64,000 nt of DNA from Limosilactobacillus coleohominis 101-4-CHN (GTDB taxonomy: Bacteria; Bacillota; Bacilli; Lactobacillales; Lactobacillaceae), in contig NZ_GG698802.1 of NCBI RefSeq assembly GCF_000161935.1, positions 139,320 to 203,319 of the forward strand. The letters are read 5' to 3'. Of the stretch, positions 26,069-36,551 are shown one piece after another. Position numbers and translations under genes: made by a program. Positions within the stretch are counted from its first letter, which is position 1. Each line of letters begins with the position of its first letter. The notes under the pieces are model-generated. The model saw only the letters and a program-made list of their open reading frames with translations. It ran no database searches and was not told the DNA's origin.

Positions 26069-27064
26069 ATGACACAAAAATTAACGGTGCAAAAGATTAT
26101 TTTTACACTGGAACAATATTGGGCAGAGCAAGGTTGTATGCTAATGCAGGCATATGACAATGAAAAGGGTGCTGGGACGATGAGCCCATATACCTTCTTG
26201 CGGGCAATTGGACCAGAACCCTGGAACGTTGCCTATGTTGAACCATCACGGCGGCCAGCAGATGGTCGCTATGGTGAGAACCCCAATCGGCTATACCAAC
26301 ACCACCAATTCCAAGTGTTGATGAAGCCATCTCCAGATAATATTCAAGAACTATATTTGGGTAGTTTAAAGAAGTTAGGAATTGAACCATTAGAACATGA
26401 TATTCGGTTTGTTGAAGATAACTGGGAGAACCCTTCGATGGGGTGTGCCGGAGTTGGTTGGGAAGTCTGGCTTGACGGAATGGAAGTTACCCAATTTACT
26501 TACTTCCAAGTCGTTGGTGAATTGACAATGAACCCCGTTGCTGCTGAAGTTACTTATGGTTTGGAACGGTTAGCTGAATACATTCAAAATGTTGATTCAG
26601 TCTATGATTTGGAATGGGCTGATGGTGTGCTTTATGGTGATATTTTCAAAGAACCAGAATATGAACACTCCAAATATTCATTTGAAGAAAGCAACCAGGA
26701 GATGCTCCTCAATGAATTTAATGATTACGAACGTGAAGCAAAACGTTTAATTAAGTTAGGACTAGTCCATCCAGCCTACGATTACGTTTTGAAGTGTAGC
26801 CATACCTTTAACTTACTTGATGCCCGGGGTGCAGTTTCGGTCACTGAACGAGCTGGTTACTTGCACCGCATTCGGATTATGGCAAAGTCAATTGCCAAGG
26901 CATTTGTTGAGGAACGACGGAAACGTGGTTTCCCATTAATTCATGATGAAAAGAAACGGCAAGCGACCGTTGCAGAATATACGAAAAAAGCAGAGAAGGC
27001 TAAAGAACGAGCAGCTAAACAAGCGGCTAAGCAAGCCAAGAAAGCAGCAAAGGGGGACAAATAA
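26069..27064 (+). CDS. glyQ: glycyl-tRNA synthetase alpha subunit
   Basis: Catalytic subunit of the heterotetrameric bacterial GlyRS. The highly conserved core [41 protein letters not shown] and [26 protein letters not shown] is complete. ATG 26069 is 8 bases after GAAAGGGG; ATG 26066 is an equal alternative. An upstream in-frame ATG at 26024 is inside the T-box terminator. A Lys/Ala-rich tail of about 30 residues after residue 300 extends beyond the usual length. glyS starts one base after the stop. Confidence 0.97.
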   Translation: MTQKLTVQKIIFTLEQYWAEQGCMLMQAYDNEKGAGTMSPYTFLRAIGPEPWNVAYVEPSRRPADGRYGENPNRLYQHHQFQVLMKPSPDNIQELYLGSLKKLGIEPLEHDIRFVEDNWENPSMGCAGVGWEVWLDGMEVTQFTYFQVVGELTMNPVAAEVTYGLERLAEYIQNVDSVYDLEWADGVLYGDIFKEPEYEHSKYSFEESNQEMLLNEFNDYEREAKRLIKLGLVHPAYDYVLKCSHTFNLLDARGAVSVTERAGYLHRIRIMAKSIAKAFVEERRKRGFPLIHDEKKRQATVAEYTKKAEKAKERAAKQAAKQAKKAAKGDK

Positions 27065-27065
27065 G

Positions 27066-29138
27066 ATGGCAAATTCATACTTACTTGAAGTTGGGGTTGA
27101 AGAAATGCCCGCTCACGTGGTCACGCCTAGTATCCATCAATTGCACGAACGGGTAGCCAAGTATTTAAAAGATCAACGAATTGATTTTACAGAAATTCAA
27201 GAGTACGCGACACCGCGTCGATTGGCTCTGTTGATTCATGGACTCAGCGATCAGCAGCCAGATATTGATGAATCTGTAAAGGGACCGGCTAAAAAGATTG
27301 CTCAGGACCAAGATGGTAATTGGACAAAGGCGGCGATTGGTTTTACTCGCGGTCAGGGGGCAACCGTGGATGAAATTGAATTCAAAGAAGTTAAAGGCAC
27401 TGAATATGTGTTTGTAGAAAAGCACATTGCCGGTAAACCGGTAGCAGAAGTGTTGAAGGGATTACCAGATGTAATTACTTCAATGAATTTTCCAACTTTG
27501 ATGAAGTGGGGATATCATGACCTTCAATTTATCCGGCCAATTCGCTGGTTGGTTTCATTGCTGAATGATGAAGTTGTGCCATTTAGCATTTTAGATGTGA
27601 CCGCTGGGCGTCAAACTCAGGGTCATCGTTTTCTTGGCCATCCGGTCGACATTGCTACAGCAGATGACTATGAACAAACGCTGCACGATGATTTTGTAAT
27701 TGCTGATCAGGGTAAACGAAAAGATTTAATTAAGAAGCAAATTACCGAAATTATTGACCAACATCAGTGGCAAATTGACTGGGATGCGGACCTTCTGGAA
27801 GAAGTTAATAATTTGGTGGAATGGCCAACGGCTTTTGCAGGATCCTTTGATGAAAAGTATTTGGCTCTTCCGGAACCAGTTCTTATCACTTCAATGAAAG
27901 ACAACCAACGGTTCTTCTGTTTGCGTGATCAAGATGGCAAGCTTTTACCACATTTTATCTCAGTTCGTAATGGTAATCGTGAGCATCTAGAAAACGTTAT
28001 CAAAGGAAACGAACGTGTATTAGTACCACGGCTTGAAGATGCCCAATTTTTCTATGACGAAGACCAAAAATTAACAATTGATCAATACGTCGAACGTTTA
28101 AAGAAGGTCAGCTTCCATGATCAAATCAGTTCGATGGCTGATAAAATGGCCCGGACGGCAATTATCGCTAAGTTATTAGGTGAAAAGTTGAACTTAACCG
28201 ATCAAGAACAAGCTGATTTACAACGGGCGGCACAGATTTATAAATTTGACCTAACCACTCAAATGGTCGGCGAGTTTGCTGAATTACAAGGGATTATGGG
28301 TGAAATTTATGCCAAACTATTTGGTGAAAAAGCGGATGTTGCTGCTGCGGTGCGTGAGCATTACATGCCAATTTCTGCCGAAGGTGCGCTTCCCCAAACA
28401 AAGATTGGTGCTATTTTAGCGATTGCTGATAAGCTTGATAGTATTTTTAGTTTCTTTGGTGCTGGAATGATTCCTTCAGGTTCTAACGACCCATATGCAC
28501 TACGTCGGCAGGCCTATGGAATTGTTCGAATTGTTGCAGATCGTCAATGGCACTTACCATTGCTTGCAATGCAAAAAGAGATTGCTGAACAGATTCAACA
28601 ATCAGATATGCAACTGAAGTTTGATTATTTAAAGAATGCTGATCAAGTCAACAACTTCTTTATGGACCGGCTCAAGCAATTCTTTGCGGGTGAAAATCTT
28701 CGTCATGATATTGTTGACGCGGTGACGAAAACCAACCAAGCAGATCTCGTGAATATTATTGAAGCAGCAGCTGCTATCAACGATCAAAAGAGTGATGATG
28801 AATTTAAGGATGATATTGAAGCACTCACCCGGGTGATTCGACTTGCTCAAAAGGGTCAGCCAACTTCAAGTGAAGTTAATCCAGGATTGTTTCAAAATCC
28901 ATCAGAAGCAAAATTACATGAAGCTACCAAACAGCTCCAAAGTAAGTTTGCTGAATTACCGCTGGCAGAAGCATTGCATCAACTTCGGTCACTGGCACCA
29001 ATCATTACCGAATACTTTGATGAAAATATGATTATGGATAAAGATCCACAAGTGCAAAATAATCGTTTAGCTCAATTACAGCAAATTGCACGCATGACCC
29101 AAGTATTTGGAGACCTTAACCAATTAATTGTTAAATAG
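27066..29138 (+). CDS. glyS: glycyl-tRNA synthetase beta subunit
   Basis: A 690-residue tRNA-binding subunit of GlyRS. It has the canonical opening SYLLEVGVEEMPAHVV, B3/B4-like and HD-like regions (QEQADLQRAAQIYKFDLTTQMVGEFAELQGIMG), and the C-terminal anticodon-binding segment (NPGLFQNPSEAKLHEA). The start is ATG 27066 behind AGGGGGACA. The reading frame continues upstream inside glyQ, but those codons are not part of the protein. Confidence 0.97.
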   Translation: MANSYLLEVGVEEMPAHVVTPSIHQLHERVAKYLKDQRIDFTEIQEYATPRRLALLIHGLSDQQPDIDESVKGPAKKIAQDQDGNWTKAAIGFTRGQGATVDEIEFKEVKGTEYVFVEKHIAGKPVAEVLKGLPDVITSMNFPTLMKWGYHDLQFIRPIRWLVSLLNDEVVPFSILDVTAGRQTQGHRFLGHPVDIATADDYEQTLHDDFVIADQGKRKDLIKKQITEIIDQHQWQIDWDADLLEEVNNLVEWPTAFAGSFDEKYLALPEPVLITSMKDNQRFFCLRDQDGKLLPHFISVRNGNREHLENVIKGNERVLVPRLEDAQFFYDEDQKLTIDQYVERLKKVSFHDQISSMADKMARTAIIAKLLGEKLNLTDQEQADLQRAAQIYKFDLTTQMVGEFAELQGIMGEIYAKLFGEKADVAAAVREHYMPISAEGALPQTKIGAILAIADKLDSIFSFFGAGMIPSGSNDPYALRRQAYGIVRIVADRQWHLPLLAMQKEIAEQIQQSDMQLKFDYLKNADQVNNFFMDRLKQFFAGENLRHDIVDAVTKTNQADLVNIIEAAAAINDQKSDDEFKDDIEALTRVIRLAQKGQPTSSEVNPGLFQNPSEAKLHEATKQLQSKFAELPLAEALHQLRSLAPIITEYFDENMIMDKDPQVQNNRLAQLQQIARMTQVFGDLNQLIVK

Positions 29139-29195
29139 TCACTTGGCTTTTTATCTGAAATGTGATAGCATGTTATGTAGTTGAATTAGATGTTA

Positions 29196-29242
29196 AGTTA
29201 CGAAAGGTCGCAATCCGTTTTGGAAAGCGACCTTTCGTAACT
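29196..29242 (+). repeat. perfect 16-bp inverted repeat between glyS and dnaG
   Basis: Arms 29196-29211 and 29227-29242 are exact reverse complements around a 15-base loop, with extra TCC/GGA pairing inside the loop. Only ATATCTTT follows, so it is at best a weak terminator for glyS. It may instead be a processing or attenuation structure ahead of dnaG-rpoD. Confidence 0.8.
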
Positions 29243-29268
29243 ATATCTTTGGTGACAGGGGGCACAGA

Positions 29269-31152
29269 ATGGCAAGAATTCCAAATGAATTAATTGACCA
29301 AATTCGTGACTCAGTGAATATTGTTGATGTCATCAGTCAAGATGTTCAATTAAAAAAACAAGGTAAAAATTTGATGGGTCATTGTCCATTTCATCGGGAT
29401 GATACGCCATCGTTTGCGGTAAATGAACAAAAGCAATTCTTTTATTGTTTTAGCTGTCACAGAAGTGGCAATGTCTTTGGCTTTTTACAGCAGCTTCATA
29501 ATCTGTCGTTTCCAGATGCGGTTCGTCAGGTTGCTGAGATGAGTAATATTACACTGCCAACGCAATATGTTAGCGAAAATCATCAGTCGGTTGATAATAG
29601 TCCGAAGGGACAATTGACCAAGCTCCATGATCAGGCCGCCAAATTGTATCACCATCTTTTGGTCAATACTGAAGCAGGTGAGAAAGCTCTTCACTACTTA
29701 ACTAAGCGGGGCGTTAGTCGGAAACTGATCGACCAATTTGACCTTGGATATGCCGTTGAACAATCCGATGAAGAGGTGCTATTGGAATACGCCCAAAAGC
29801 AGCAAATTGATTACCAACTACTACGTCAATCTGGCCTCTTTACAGAAGACCAGCAGGGGAATCTTCACGATCGCTTTCATGGTCGAATAATGTACCCGAT
29901 TAAAAATGAAAATGGCCATGTCATCGCTTTTTCTGGCCGAATATTAGCTCCGAAAGCGACCCAGAACGAACCCAAATATATGAATAGCCCGGAAACGCCA
30001 ATTTTTAATAAGCGGCGGACACTCTTTAATTTGGATCTTGCTAAAAAGGGTGCTCGACAATCTGGTTCACTAACTCTCTTTGAAGGGTTTATGGACGTAA
30101 TTGCTGCCTTTGGGGTTGGTGTGAAAAATGGAATTGCCTCAATGGGAACTAACCTTACTGAAGAGCAGATTCAAATTATCCAGCGGATAACCAGTCAGGT
30201 TAACATTTGCTACGATGGTGATGATCCTGGTCAAAACGCTATCAATCGGGCAGTTCAGATGTTCACAGACAATGCGCCACGATTGGGTGTTAAGATTATT
30301 CAATTGCCGGCAGGGATTGATCCGGATGAATATGTTCAGAAATACGGTGGCATTAAGTTTTCTGATTATTTAAGTCAAAATACCGAAAATTCAGTTGAAT
30401 TTCATTTAAAGTACCTTCAACGGGGACTCAATCTGAAAAATCAAGATGAACTAATGGGGTATTTGAATGCCGCTTTACAAGTGATCGCCGGAGTTAGTGA
30501 GCCAGTTGCGCAGGATTTGTATCTGCAAAAACTAGCTACTAAATTTGGACTAGATAAGACGAGCTTAGTTAATCAGCTCGCCAAGATTCAACCACCTTCA
30601 CGGCCAGCGCAGTCATATCAATTTTCAAATAGACAATCACGACCAGATCGGAATGAAGCAAGACGTTCTCAGCCATCAGTGCAAATGACAACGCAGCCGT
30701 TATTATCAAAACTTCAGAGCGCTGAGCAACGCCTCTTAAAATACTATGTTTTAGATGAAGGCGTGAGAAAAAGATTGCATGGGCAGGAGGGCTTTTCCTT
30801 TGCAGATGTTGCATATCAGCAGCTGTACCAAAAGATTACCGAATACTTTGTTGATCATACAGAGTTTTCTACGGCCGCCATGTTGGATCGAATTGATAAT
30901 CCAGAACAACAGCAAATTTTAACCCAAATGGCGGAATTATCGATTGATGATAATATTAGTGATGATGCAGTAAATGATTGTATTCGTGTTATCATTAATG
31001 AGGCGCCTTTAGATCAACAGATTGCTGCGAAGCGGGCAGCCCTTGATGAGGCGGCAATGATGAATGATCAGGAATTGACCACTAAGTTAGCAACAGAATT
31101 GGTAAACCTCTACCAGCAACAACAACAAATGAAAACGGAGGAAATTAACTAA
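29269..31152 (+). CDS. dnaG: DNA primase DnaG
   Basis: Synthesises RNA primers at the replication fork. 627 residues. The CHC2 zinc finger uses Cys39, His42, Cys60 and Cys63. The TOPRIM catalytic core has [13 protein letters not shown] and [14 protein letters not shown] Gln/Pro/Ser-rich linker (about 440-485) precedes the C-terminal helicase-binding domain. GACAGGGGGCAC carries the ribosome-binding site. rpoD starts one base after its stop, forming the macromolecular-synthesis operon. Confidence 0.98.
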   Translation: MARIPNELIDQIRDSVNIVDVISQDVQLKKQGKNLMGHCPFHRDDTPSFAVNEQKQFFYCFSCHRSGNVFGFLQQLHNLSFPDAVRQVAEMSNITLPTQYVSENHQSVDNSPKGQLTKLHDQAAKLYHHLLVNTEAGEKALHYLTKRGVSRKLIDQFDLGYAVEQSDEEVLLEYAQKQQIDYQLLRQSGLFTEDQQGNLHDRFHGRIMYPIKNENGHVIAFSGRILAPKATQNEPKYMNSPETPIFNKRRTLFNLDLAKKGARQSGSLTLFEGFMDVIAAFGVGVKNGIASMGTNLTEEQIQIIQRITSQVNICYDGDDPGQNAINRAVQMFTDNAPRLGVKIIQLPAGIDPDEYVQKYGGIKFSDYLSQNTENSVEFHLKYLQRGLNLKNQDELMGYLNAALQVIAGVSEPVAQDLYLQKLATKFGLDKTSLVNQLAKIQPPSRPAQSYQFSNRQSRPDRNEARRSQPSVQMTTQPLLSKLQSAEQRLLKYYVLDEGVRKRLHGQEGFSFADVAYQQLYQKITEYFVDHTEFSTAAMLDRIDNPEQQQILTQMAELSIDDNISDDAVNDCIRVIINEAPLDQQIAAKRAALDEAAMMNDQELTTKLATELVNLYQQQQQMKTEEIN

Positions 31153-31153
31153 T

Positions 31154-32299
31154 ATGGCAAAAGCAAAAAAGCAACTTGTAATTTCAAATGATGAAAACTT
31201 TGACCAAAAGAAATATGATCAAGCTGTTGGTAAACTCATTCGTCAGTACAAGAAAGCAAAGACAATCCAATATGATGAATTAAGTAAACAATTAGCTGCT
31301 CCGTTTGACTTAAATGCTGATGGTTTAGATAACTTAATGCAAAATATTGAAGATGCCGGAATCAGTGTGGTTGATGAAAATGGTGACCCAGATCCACGTG
31401 CATTGAAAGCTACCGAAAAATTGTCACAAAAGGCGGTTAATGATCGGGATACCTCCGCACCGACTGGAGTTAAAATTAATGACCCAGTACGGATGTACTT
31501 AAAGGAAATTGGTCGGGTTAACTTGCTGACGGCGGACCAAGAAGTTGAATTGGCTTTGCGGATCGAAAAGGGCGATGAAACGGCTAAGCAAGAGTTAGCA
31601 GAAGCTAACCTGCGGTTGGTGGTTTCAATTGCTAAGCGTTACGTTGGTCGGGGCATGCAATTCTTGGACCTCATTCAAGAAGGAAATATGGGGCTAATGA
31701 AAGCCGTTGAAAAATTTGATTACCGGAAGGGATTCAAGTTTTCAACTTATGCGACGTGGTGGATTCGCCAAGCGATTACACGGGCAATCGCTGATCAAGC
31801 ACGGACGATTCGGATTCCGGTGCATATGGTTGAAACCATCAATAAGTTGATTCGAATTCAACGTCAATTGCTCCAGGATTTAGGTCGGGAACCACTTCCT
31901 GAAGAAATTGGTGCGGAAATGGATATGCCAACTAAAAAGGTACGGGATATTCTTAAGATTGCTCAAGAACCAGTTTCCTTAGAAACCCCAATTGGTGAAG
32001 AAGATGATTCACACTTAGGGGACTTCATCGAAGATCATGACGCCACGAGTCCTGCGGATCACGCGGCATACGAGATGATGAAGAAGCAATTGGAAAATGT
32101 TTTAGACACATTAACTGATCGGGAAGAGAATGTGCTGCGGTTACGGTTCGGTTTAGATGATGGTCGAACCCGGACTTTGGAAGAAGTCGGTAAGGTTTTC
32201 GGTGTCACTCGTGAACGGATTCGGCAAATCGAAGCTAAGGCGTTGCGTAAGCTGCGTCACCCATCACGTTCAAAACAATTAAAAGATTTCTTAGAGTAA
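31154..32299 (+). CDS. rpoD: RNA polymerase primary sigma factor RpoD (sigma-A)
   Basis: Housekeeping sigma factor, 381 residues. Region 1.2 is [24 protein letters not shown]. Region 2 is [39 protein letters not shown], which includes the -10 recognition helix. The region 4.2 helix-turn-helix [24 protein letters not shown] reads the -35. It lies downstream of dnaG. A GGAGG site sits inside the end of dnaG. Confidence 0.99.
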   Translation: MAKAKKQLVISNDENFDQKKYDQAVGKLIRQYKKAKTIQYDELSKQLAAPFDLNADGLDNLMQNIEDAGISVVDENGDPDPRALKATEKLSQKAVNDRDTSAPTGVKINDPVRMYLKEIGRVNLLTADQEVELALRIEKGDETAKQELAEANLRLVVSIAKRYVGRGMQFLDLIQEGNMGLMKAVEKFDYRKGFKFSTYATWWIRQAITRAIADQARTIRIPVHMVETINKLIRIQRQLLQDLGREPLPEEIGAEMDMPTKKVRDILKIAQEPVSLETPIGEEDDSHLGDFIEDHDATSPADHAAYEMMKKQLENVLDTLTDREENVLRLRFGLDDGRTRTLEEVGKVFGVTRERIRQIEAKALRKLRHPSRSKQLKDFLE

Positions 32300-32312
32300 A
32301 TCGAAGAAGCAG

Positions 32313-32355
32313 AAAAGGCGCAGGGTACGGAATTAAATCGTACCCTGCGCCTTTT
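32313..32355. terminator. bidirectional intrinsic terminator between rpoD and dapF
   Basis: A perfect 17-bp stem (32313-32329 with 32339-32355) around a 9-base loop, with A-run and T-run on opposite sides. It serves the convergent rpoD and dapF transcripts. Confidence 0.93.
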
Positions 32356-32381
32356 TCACGATCTCTAACCATTAGTGGCGG

Positions 32382-33392
32382 CTATTGTAAAACGTCAATT
32401 TGAACAGGCTTTGGCAGATTATTAACGAATTCATCATAAGCGTCCTGTTCATTAGTGTGGTGGACAGAAACGTTGGAATCCGTCACATTGGCTTCGTGGA
32501 GGACTTGCTCTGAAACGTCAATTTGCTCCGTAACGGTGGCGTTTCCAATCAACTCAATCCAGTATTGGTCATCATCATTGTGGACGATTGTTTTTACCAT
32601 TCCACCTGGATTATAAACTGTAATTGGTTGATCAAAATCAGCCATGTCAGGATGAGTCAGAGCAAAGGCTAATGTCGTTGCAGACATCCCAGTACCACAA
32701 GCATTAGTAAATCCGACTCCTCGTTCAAAGGTCCGCACAAAAAGCTGGTTATGGTCGATAATCTTGGCAAAGTTAACGTTAACCCCATCTGAGTAATAAG
32801 GGTTTTTACCATTTAAACGGCGACCTAATTTTCCGAGCAGGGGGCCAGTGATGGTCTGTTCATCCATGAATGCAATTAAATGTGGATTAGGCACAGCTAA
32901 CGAAGTGAACTTTAACTTGGGGGCAAGTTCAGGAACATAATCATCAATAATTCGCTCATGACCTAAATGGTCGAAAGGAAGGTCATGTTTATCAAAAAGT
33001 ACTGGTGAGATTTCAGCTGCATAAGCTGGTACGCCATCGGCAAATTCGTCATGTTTTGCAACCTTTAGATCTGCCTTCATGGTTTCAATTTTGAAGGAAT
33101 CTTGCCCAGTTTTTTCGGCAACGTAGCGGGCAACCGTTCGAATTCCGTTACCACACATGGACGCTTCGCTTCCGTCGGTATTGATCACACGCATTTGGGC
33201 AGTGACACCTGGATGGTTTGAATTGTTGACCACCAAGAGCCCATCAGCTCCATGCAAAATCCCGGTTTGTGGATTAGTAATTTGCTTGGTTAAAGCAACT
33301 AACTCAGAATCGGTAAGTTGTTGCTGCAATGTGGTTTGATCTAAAATAAAAAACTTATTTTGGGAACCATGAACTTTTAATAATTGGACCAT
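32382..33392 (-). CDS. dapF: diaminopimelate epimerase
   Basis: Interconverts LL- and meso-diaminopimelate, the last step before LysA and a source of cell-wall precursor. 336 residues. Both catalytic Cys are present, in MCGNGIRTVARYVAE and TNACGTGMSATT. A C-terminal extension of about 50 residues (DVSEQVLHEANV onward) goes beyond the usual two-lobe fold. It lies 17 bases downstream of the aspartate kinase gene, so the two form a leftward operon. Confidence 0.96.
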   Translation of the reverse strand: MVQLLKVHGSQNKFFILDQTTLQQQLTDSELVALTKQITNPQTGILHGADGLLVVNNSNHPGVTAQMRVINTDGSEASMCGNGIRTVARYVAEKTGQDSFKIETMKADLKVAKHDEFADGVPAYAAEISPVLFDKHDLPFDHLGHERIIDDYVPELAPKLKFTSLAVPNPHLIAFMDEQTITGPLLGKLGRRLNGKNPYYSDGVNVNFAKIIDHNQLFVRTFERGVGFTNACGTGMSATTLAFALTHPDMADFDQPITVYNPGGMVKTIVHNDDDQYWIELIGNATVTEQIDVSEQVLHEANVTDSNVSVHHTNEQDAYDEFVNNLPKPVQIDVLQ

Positions 33393-33409
33393 GGATCGCT
33401 ACCTCCTAA

Positions 33410-34771
33410 TTATTTTTCTGGAAAGAAATGCTGGTAAATTGCCCGAATGGCATTATCAGCGTCTTTTTTATAAGTCCCGATCATGATGGAAATTCTGGAT
33501 GCCCCCTGATTAATCATGGAGATTCGAATGTTATGTTCAGCTAGTTCTGTGAAAATTCCAGCAGCTACACCAACGCGGTTAAACATTCCTTCACCAACTA
33601 CCATGATCACCGCATAATCATCAATCCATTCCAGACTGTCTGGATTAACGGTTGCCCGAACTTCATCGCATAATTTTTGCACTAAATCATCAGAAATGAG
33701 CTTGCGGTCGAAGATAATGGTAATATCATCAATCCCAGATGGCATGTGTTCGTATGGCAGCCCATACTTATTCAGAATTTCGAGAATCTTTAGTGTAAAC
33801 CCGGCTTCACGATTTAGCAAGTATTTGTGCAGGTAAAGAGCCGCATAATGCTTACCACCAGCAATTCCGGTAACGATTTGTTCCGGATGAAATCCCTGAT
33901 CAGGCACAATCAACGTTCCCGGTTTTTCTGGTGCGTGGGTATTTTTAACGTTGACAATGATGTTACCTTCAATCGCCGGAATTAGAGCTTCATCATGGAA
34001 TACAGAAAAGCCAGCGTATGACAATTCCCGCATTTCGCGGTAGGTCATTCGTTTGATTGGTTGGGGATCATTAACGATTGAGGGGTTGGCAGAGAAAATA
34101 GCGTCAACGTCTGTGAAATTTTCATAGAGATCAGCATGAAAACCACGCGCTAAAATTGCACCAGTAATGTCTGAGCCCCCTCGGGAGAACGTTGCAATAT
34201 TTCCGTCAATGGTAAAACCAAAGAAACCAGGGAAGATTAGCTTTTCATCAGCTGAGTAATCGAATGCTGCTAGGTTATTATAAGTTTGTGGATCAACAAT
34301 CGCGTTATTTGGTTCACCATCCACAATTAGACCAGCTTCCTTAGGGTCGACAAAACGGGCATTAATTCCTAACTTCTGTAAGACTAATGCCATTAGACGA
34401 GCATTTAATCGCTCGCCATGGGCTTTAAAAGCGGCCATTAAGAAATTATCATCTGGGTAATCACCATTTGGTAATTCAACGATGATTTGGTGAATTACGG
34501 AAAGCTGATCGCGTTGGACACCAAAGTGAGCACCAATCTCTTCATAGCGAGAAAAAATTTCATTTTGAATGGCACTATAATCTGCATGATTAATAACAGC
34601 ATTGGCATAATTAATGAGCAGGTCGGTAACCTTGATATCATTCTTGAATCGTTTCCCCGGAGCTGATGTTACGACGATCTGCCGTGCTGAATCATCTTTA
34701 ATAATCGCGATGGCTTGTTCAAATGCATCACCGTTAGCCAGTGAGCTACCACCAAACTTTACAACTTTCAT
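33410..34771 (-). CDS. aspartate kinase
   Basis: Phosphorylates L-aspartate, the first step toward lysine, threonine and methionine. 453 residues. The N-terminal kinase motif is KFGGSSLANGDAFEQA, the substrate region is FSRGGSDITGAILARGF and FTDVDAIFSANP, and two C-terminal ACT domains bind the allosteric amino acid (MVVGEGMFNRVGVAAGIFTELAEHNIRISMINQGASRISIMIG). It is transcribed divergently from the lysA operon. No riboswitch is visible on its own side, so control is likely by feedback or promoter. Confidence 0.95.
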   Translation of the reverse strand: MKVVKFGGSSLANGDAFEQAIAIIKDDSARQIVVTSAPGKRFKNDIKVTDLLINYANAVINHADYSAIQNEIFSRYEEIGAHFGVQRDQLSVIHQIIVELPNGDYPDDNFLMAAFKAHGERLNARLMALVLQKLGINARFVDPKEAGLIVDGEPNNAIVDPQTYNNLAAFDYSADEKLIFPGFFGFTIDGNIATFSRGGSDITGAILARGFHADLYENFTDVDAIFSANPSIVNDPQPIKRMTYREMRELSYAGFSVFHDEALIPAIEGNIIVNVKNTHAPEKPGTLIVPDQGFHPEQIVTGIAGGKHYAALYLHKYLLNREAGFTLKILEILNKYGLPYEHMPSGIDDITIIFDRKLISDDLVQKLCDEVRATVNPDSLEWIDDYAVIMVVGEGMFNRVGVAAGIFTELAEHNIRISMINQGASRISIMIGTYKKDADNAIRAIYQHFFPEK

Positions 34772-34810
34772 TGATTGCTACCTTCTTTAATTAAAAGTTT
34801 ATTATCTAGG

Positions 34811-34839
34811 ATTTTACCATTAATCACGAACCTTGCAAA
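34811..34839 (-). promoter_or_regulatory. promoter of the aspartate kinase-dapF operon
   Basis: On the minus strand, TTTGCA (34834-34839) and TAAAAT (34811-34816) have a 17-base spacer. Confidence 0.6.
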
Positions 34840-34910
34840 CTAACAAAGGAACACCAATTTAGACACTTGTTGAAAAATGTGAAAATGATGAGAAAGATTT
34901 GGCTAGACTA

Positions 34911-34939
34911 TTGACGTTGACTTGTTCAAGTCTTATAGT
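34911..34939 (+). promoter_or_regulatory. promoter of the lysA-dap operon
   Basis: TTGACG (34911-34916), 17-base spacer and TATAGT (34934-34939), immediately upstream of the lysine riboswitch. Confidence 0.85.
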
Positions 34940-34944
34940 AGATA

Positions 34945-35190
34945 TCAAATCGAAGAGGAGCAACCAACATTAGTAGCGGTTAGGAGTTTTTACCGGACAG
35001 TGAATAATCGTGAAAGGGGCGGCTGCCGAAGCGGTAAGGATGGTAATAACTTGCTTGGCTGGGGCGTAACTAAAAAAGTTACGGACTGTCGCAAGACAAG
35101 AAGAGCTTGCGGTGCGCTATCGACTATCGGATATCTTATGATTAATCACCATCCCGGTACGTGCGCAGTGTACCGGGATTTTTCTCTTCG
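34945..35190 (+). promoter_or_regulatory. lysine riboswitch (L-box)
   Basis: A metabolite-sensing leader that should end transcription when lysine is high. Conserved core pieces in order are AGAGGAGC at the start, AGTAGCGG, GTGAAAGGGGCGGCTGCCGAAG, GGCTGGGGCGT, GGACTGTC and GGTGCGCTATC, matching the L-box layout of Bacillus lysC. The expression-platform terminator is the stem 35151-35160 with 35170-35179, then TTTTTCTC. It fills most of the 448-base gap between the divergent operons. Confidence 0.93.
35151..35186 (+). terminator. terminator of the lysine riboswitch
   Basis: A perfect 10-bp stem (35151-35160 with 35170-35179), 9-base loop and T-run. Confidence 0.92.
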
Positions 35191-35219
35191 AAAAGGGATA
35201 AAAAGGAGCGATGGGAACA

Positions 35220-36536
35220 ATGAATGATCAAATTAGTTCCAATGAGATCAATGCGGCTGGACATCTCCAAATCGGTGGCGTTGATACTTTGCACTTGGCA
35301 CACAAGTACGGTACACCATTGCTGGTTTATGATGTTGCCCGGATCCGTAATCAAATGCAAAGGTTTCGGGATGTTTTTAACCAGGAAGCGGTCCAGTATG
35401 AAGTGAGTTACGCTAGTAAGGCCTTTTCTTCTGTGGCCATCTATCAAGTAATGAAGCAGGAACATGCGCATATTGATGTTGTTTCTGGTGGTGAATTGGC
35501 AACTGCTATTAAAGCAAAATTTCCTCTTGCTAAGGTCAGTTTTCACGGTAATAACAAATCTCGGGATGAATTAGCGATGGCCCTTGATCATGAAGTTGGC
35601 ACGATCGTCGTTGATAATTTTCATGAAATTGAGCTATTAAAGGAATTATTAGCAAATCGGACGCAAACAGTGGATGTTCAACTGCGAATAACTCCAGGAA
35701 TTGCTGCACACACCAATTCGTATATCGCAACGGGACAAGTTGACAGTAAATTTGGTTTTGATGTTGAATCTGGCCAGGCAGATAAAGCACTCCAGCAATT
35801 ATTAGCCATTTCACAGGTTCATGTGACTGGTCTTCATGCTCATATAGGATCACAAATTTTTGATGTGCAGGGCTTTGAAGGAGTTGCAAGAAAACTAGTT
35901 GAGATTGCGGCAGATTGGCACCAAAAGTATGATTTTACCGCAGAAGTCTTGAACGTTGGTGGCGGGTTTGGTATTAAGTACTCTAGTGAAGACCATCCCA
36001 TCAATCCAGAAGATTTTGTCCGCGCCATTGTTCAGGTGGTTAAAAAATCTATTCATGAGCAAAACCTTGTCATGCCGGCGATTTGGATTGAACCAGGACG
36101 TTCAATAGTTGGACCAGCCGGTTATACGTTATATACTATAGGTTCAAGGAAAGATATTCCTGGTTTACTTTCGTACGTCAGTGTTGATGGAGGAATGGGT
36201 GATAACATCCGTCCAGCCTTGTATAATGCTAAGTATGAAAGTGTCTTGGCCCGGGATCCGCAAGCGCCGACTGTTGAAACGGTCAAAATTGCTGGTAAAT
36301 ATTGTGAATCCGGTGATATTTTGAGTGAACAACAGGATTTACCTGCTACACAGCCAGGAGATATTTTGGTTATGCTTGATACGGGGGCGTATGATTACGC
36401 AATGGCTTCCAATTATAATCGGAACCCCCGGCCAGCAGTTGTTTTTGTTGAAAATGGTCATGATCAGCTTGTAATTAAGCGCGAAACTTATGATGATCTA
36501 ACCAAGCTTGATCTTGATTATCAATTAAATGATTAA
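35220..36536 (+). CDS. lysA: diaminopimelate decarboxylase
   Basis: PLP enzyme converting meso-diaminopimelate to L-lysine. About 438 residues. The PLP Lys is in YASKAFSS. HIGSQI, GGGFGIKY and EPGRSIVGPAG are the other barrel motifs, and CESGDILSE is near the C-terminus. ATG 35220 lies 11 bases from AGGAG; an in-frame ATG at 35211 is only 2 bases from it, so either start is imperfect. First gene of the riboswitch-controlled operon. Confidence 0.96.
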   Translation: MNDQISSNEINAAGHLQIGGVDTLHLAHKYGTPLLVYDVARIRNQMQRFRDVFNQEAVQYEVSYASKAFSSVAIYQVMKQEHAHIDVVSGGELATAIKAKFPLAKVSFHGNNKSRDELAMALDHEVGTIVVDNFHEIELLKELLANRTQTVDVQLRITPGIAAHTNSYIATGQVDSKFGFDVESGQADKALQQLLAISQVHVTGLHAHIGSQIFDVQGFEGVARKLVEIAADWHQKYDFTAEVLNVGGGFGIKYSSEDHPINPEDFVRAIVQVVKKSIHEQNLVMPAIWIEPGRSIVGPAGYTLYTIGSRKDIPGLLSYVSVDGGMGDNIRPALYNAKYESVLARDPQAPTVETVKIAGKYCESGDILSEQQDLPATQPGDILVMLDTGAYDYAMASNYNRNPRPAVVFVENGHDQLVIKRETYDDLTKLDLDYQLND

Positions 36537-36551
36537 GGAAGAGGTAATAAC

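Noticed and set aside
26943-27065. Longer GlyS beginning inside glyQ
   Set aside because: The upstream codons are the Lys/Ala tail of glyQ read in another frame; ATG 27066 gives the conserved GlyS N-terminus.
34922-35227. 101-codon open frame across the lysA leader
   Set aside because: It coincides with the lysine riboswitch; its codons are the conserved RNA core.
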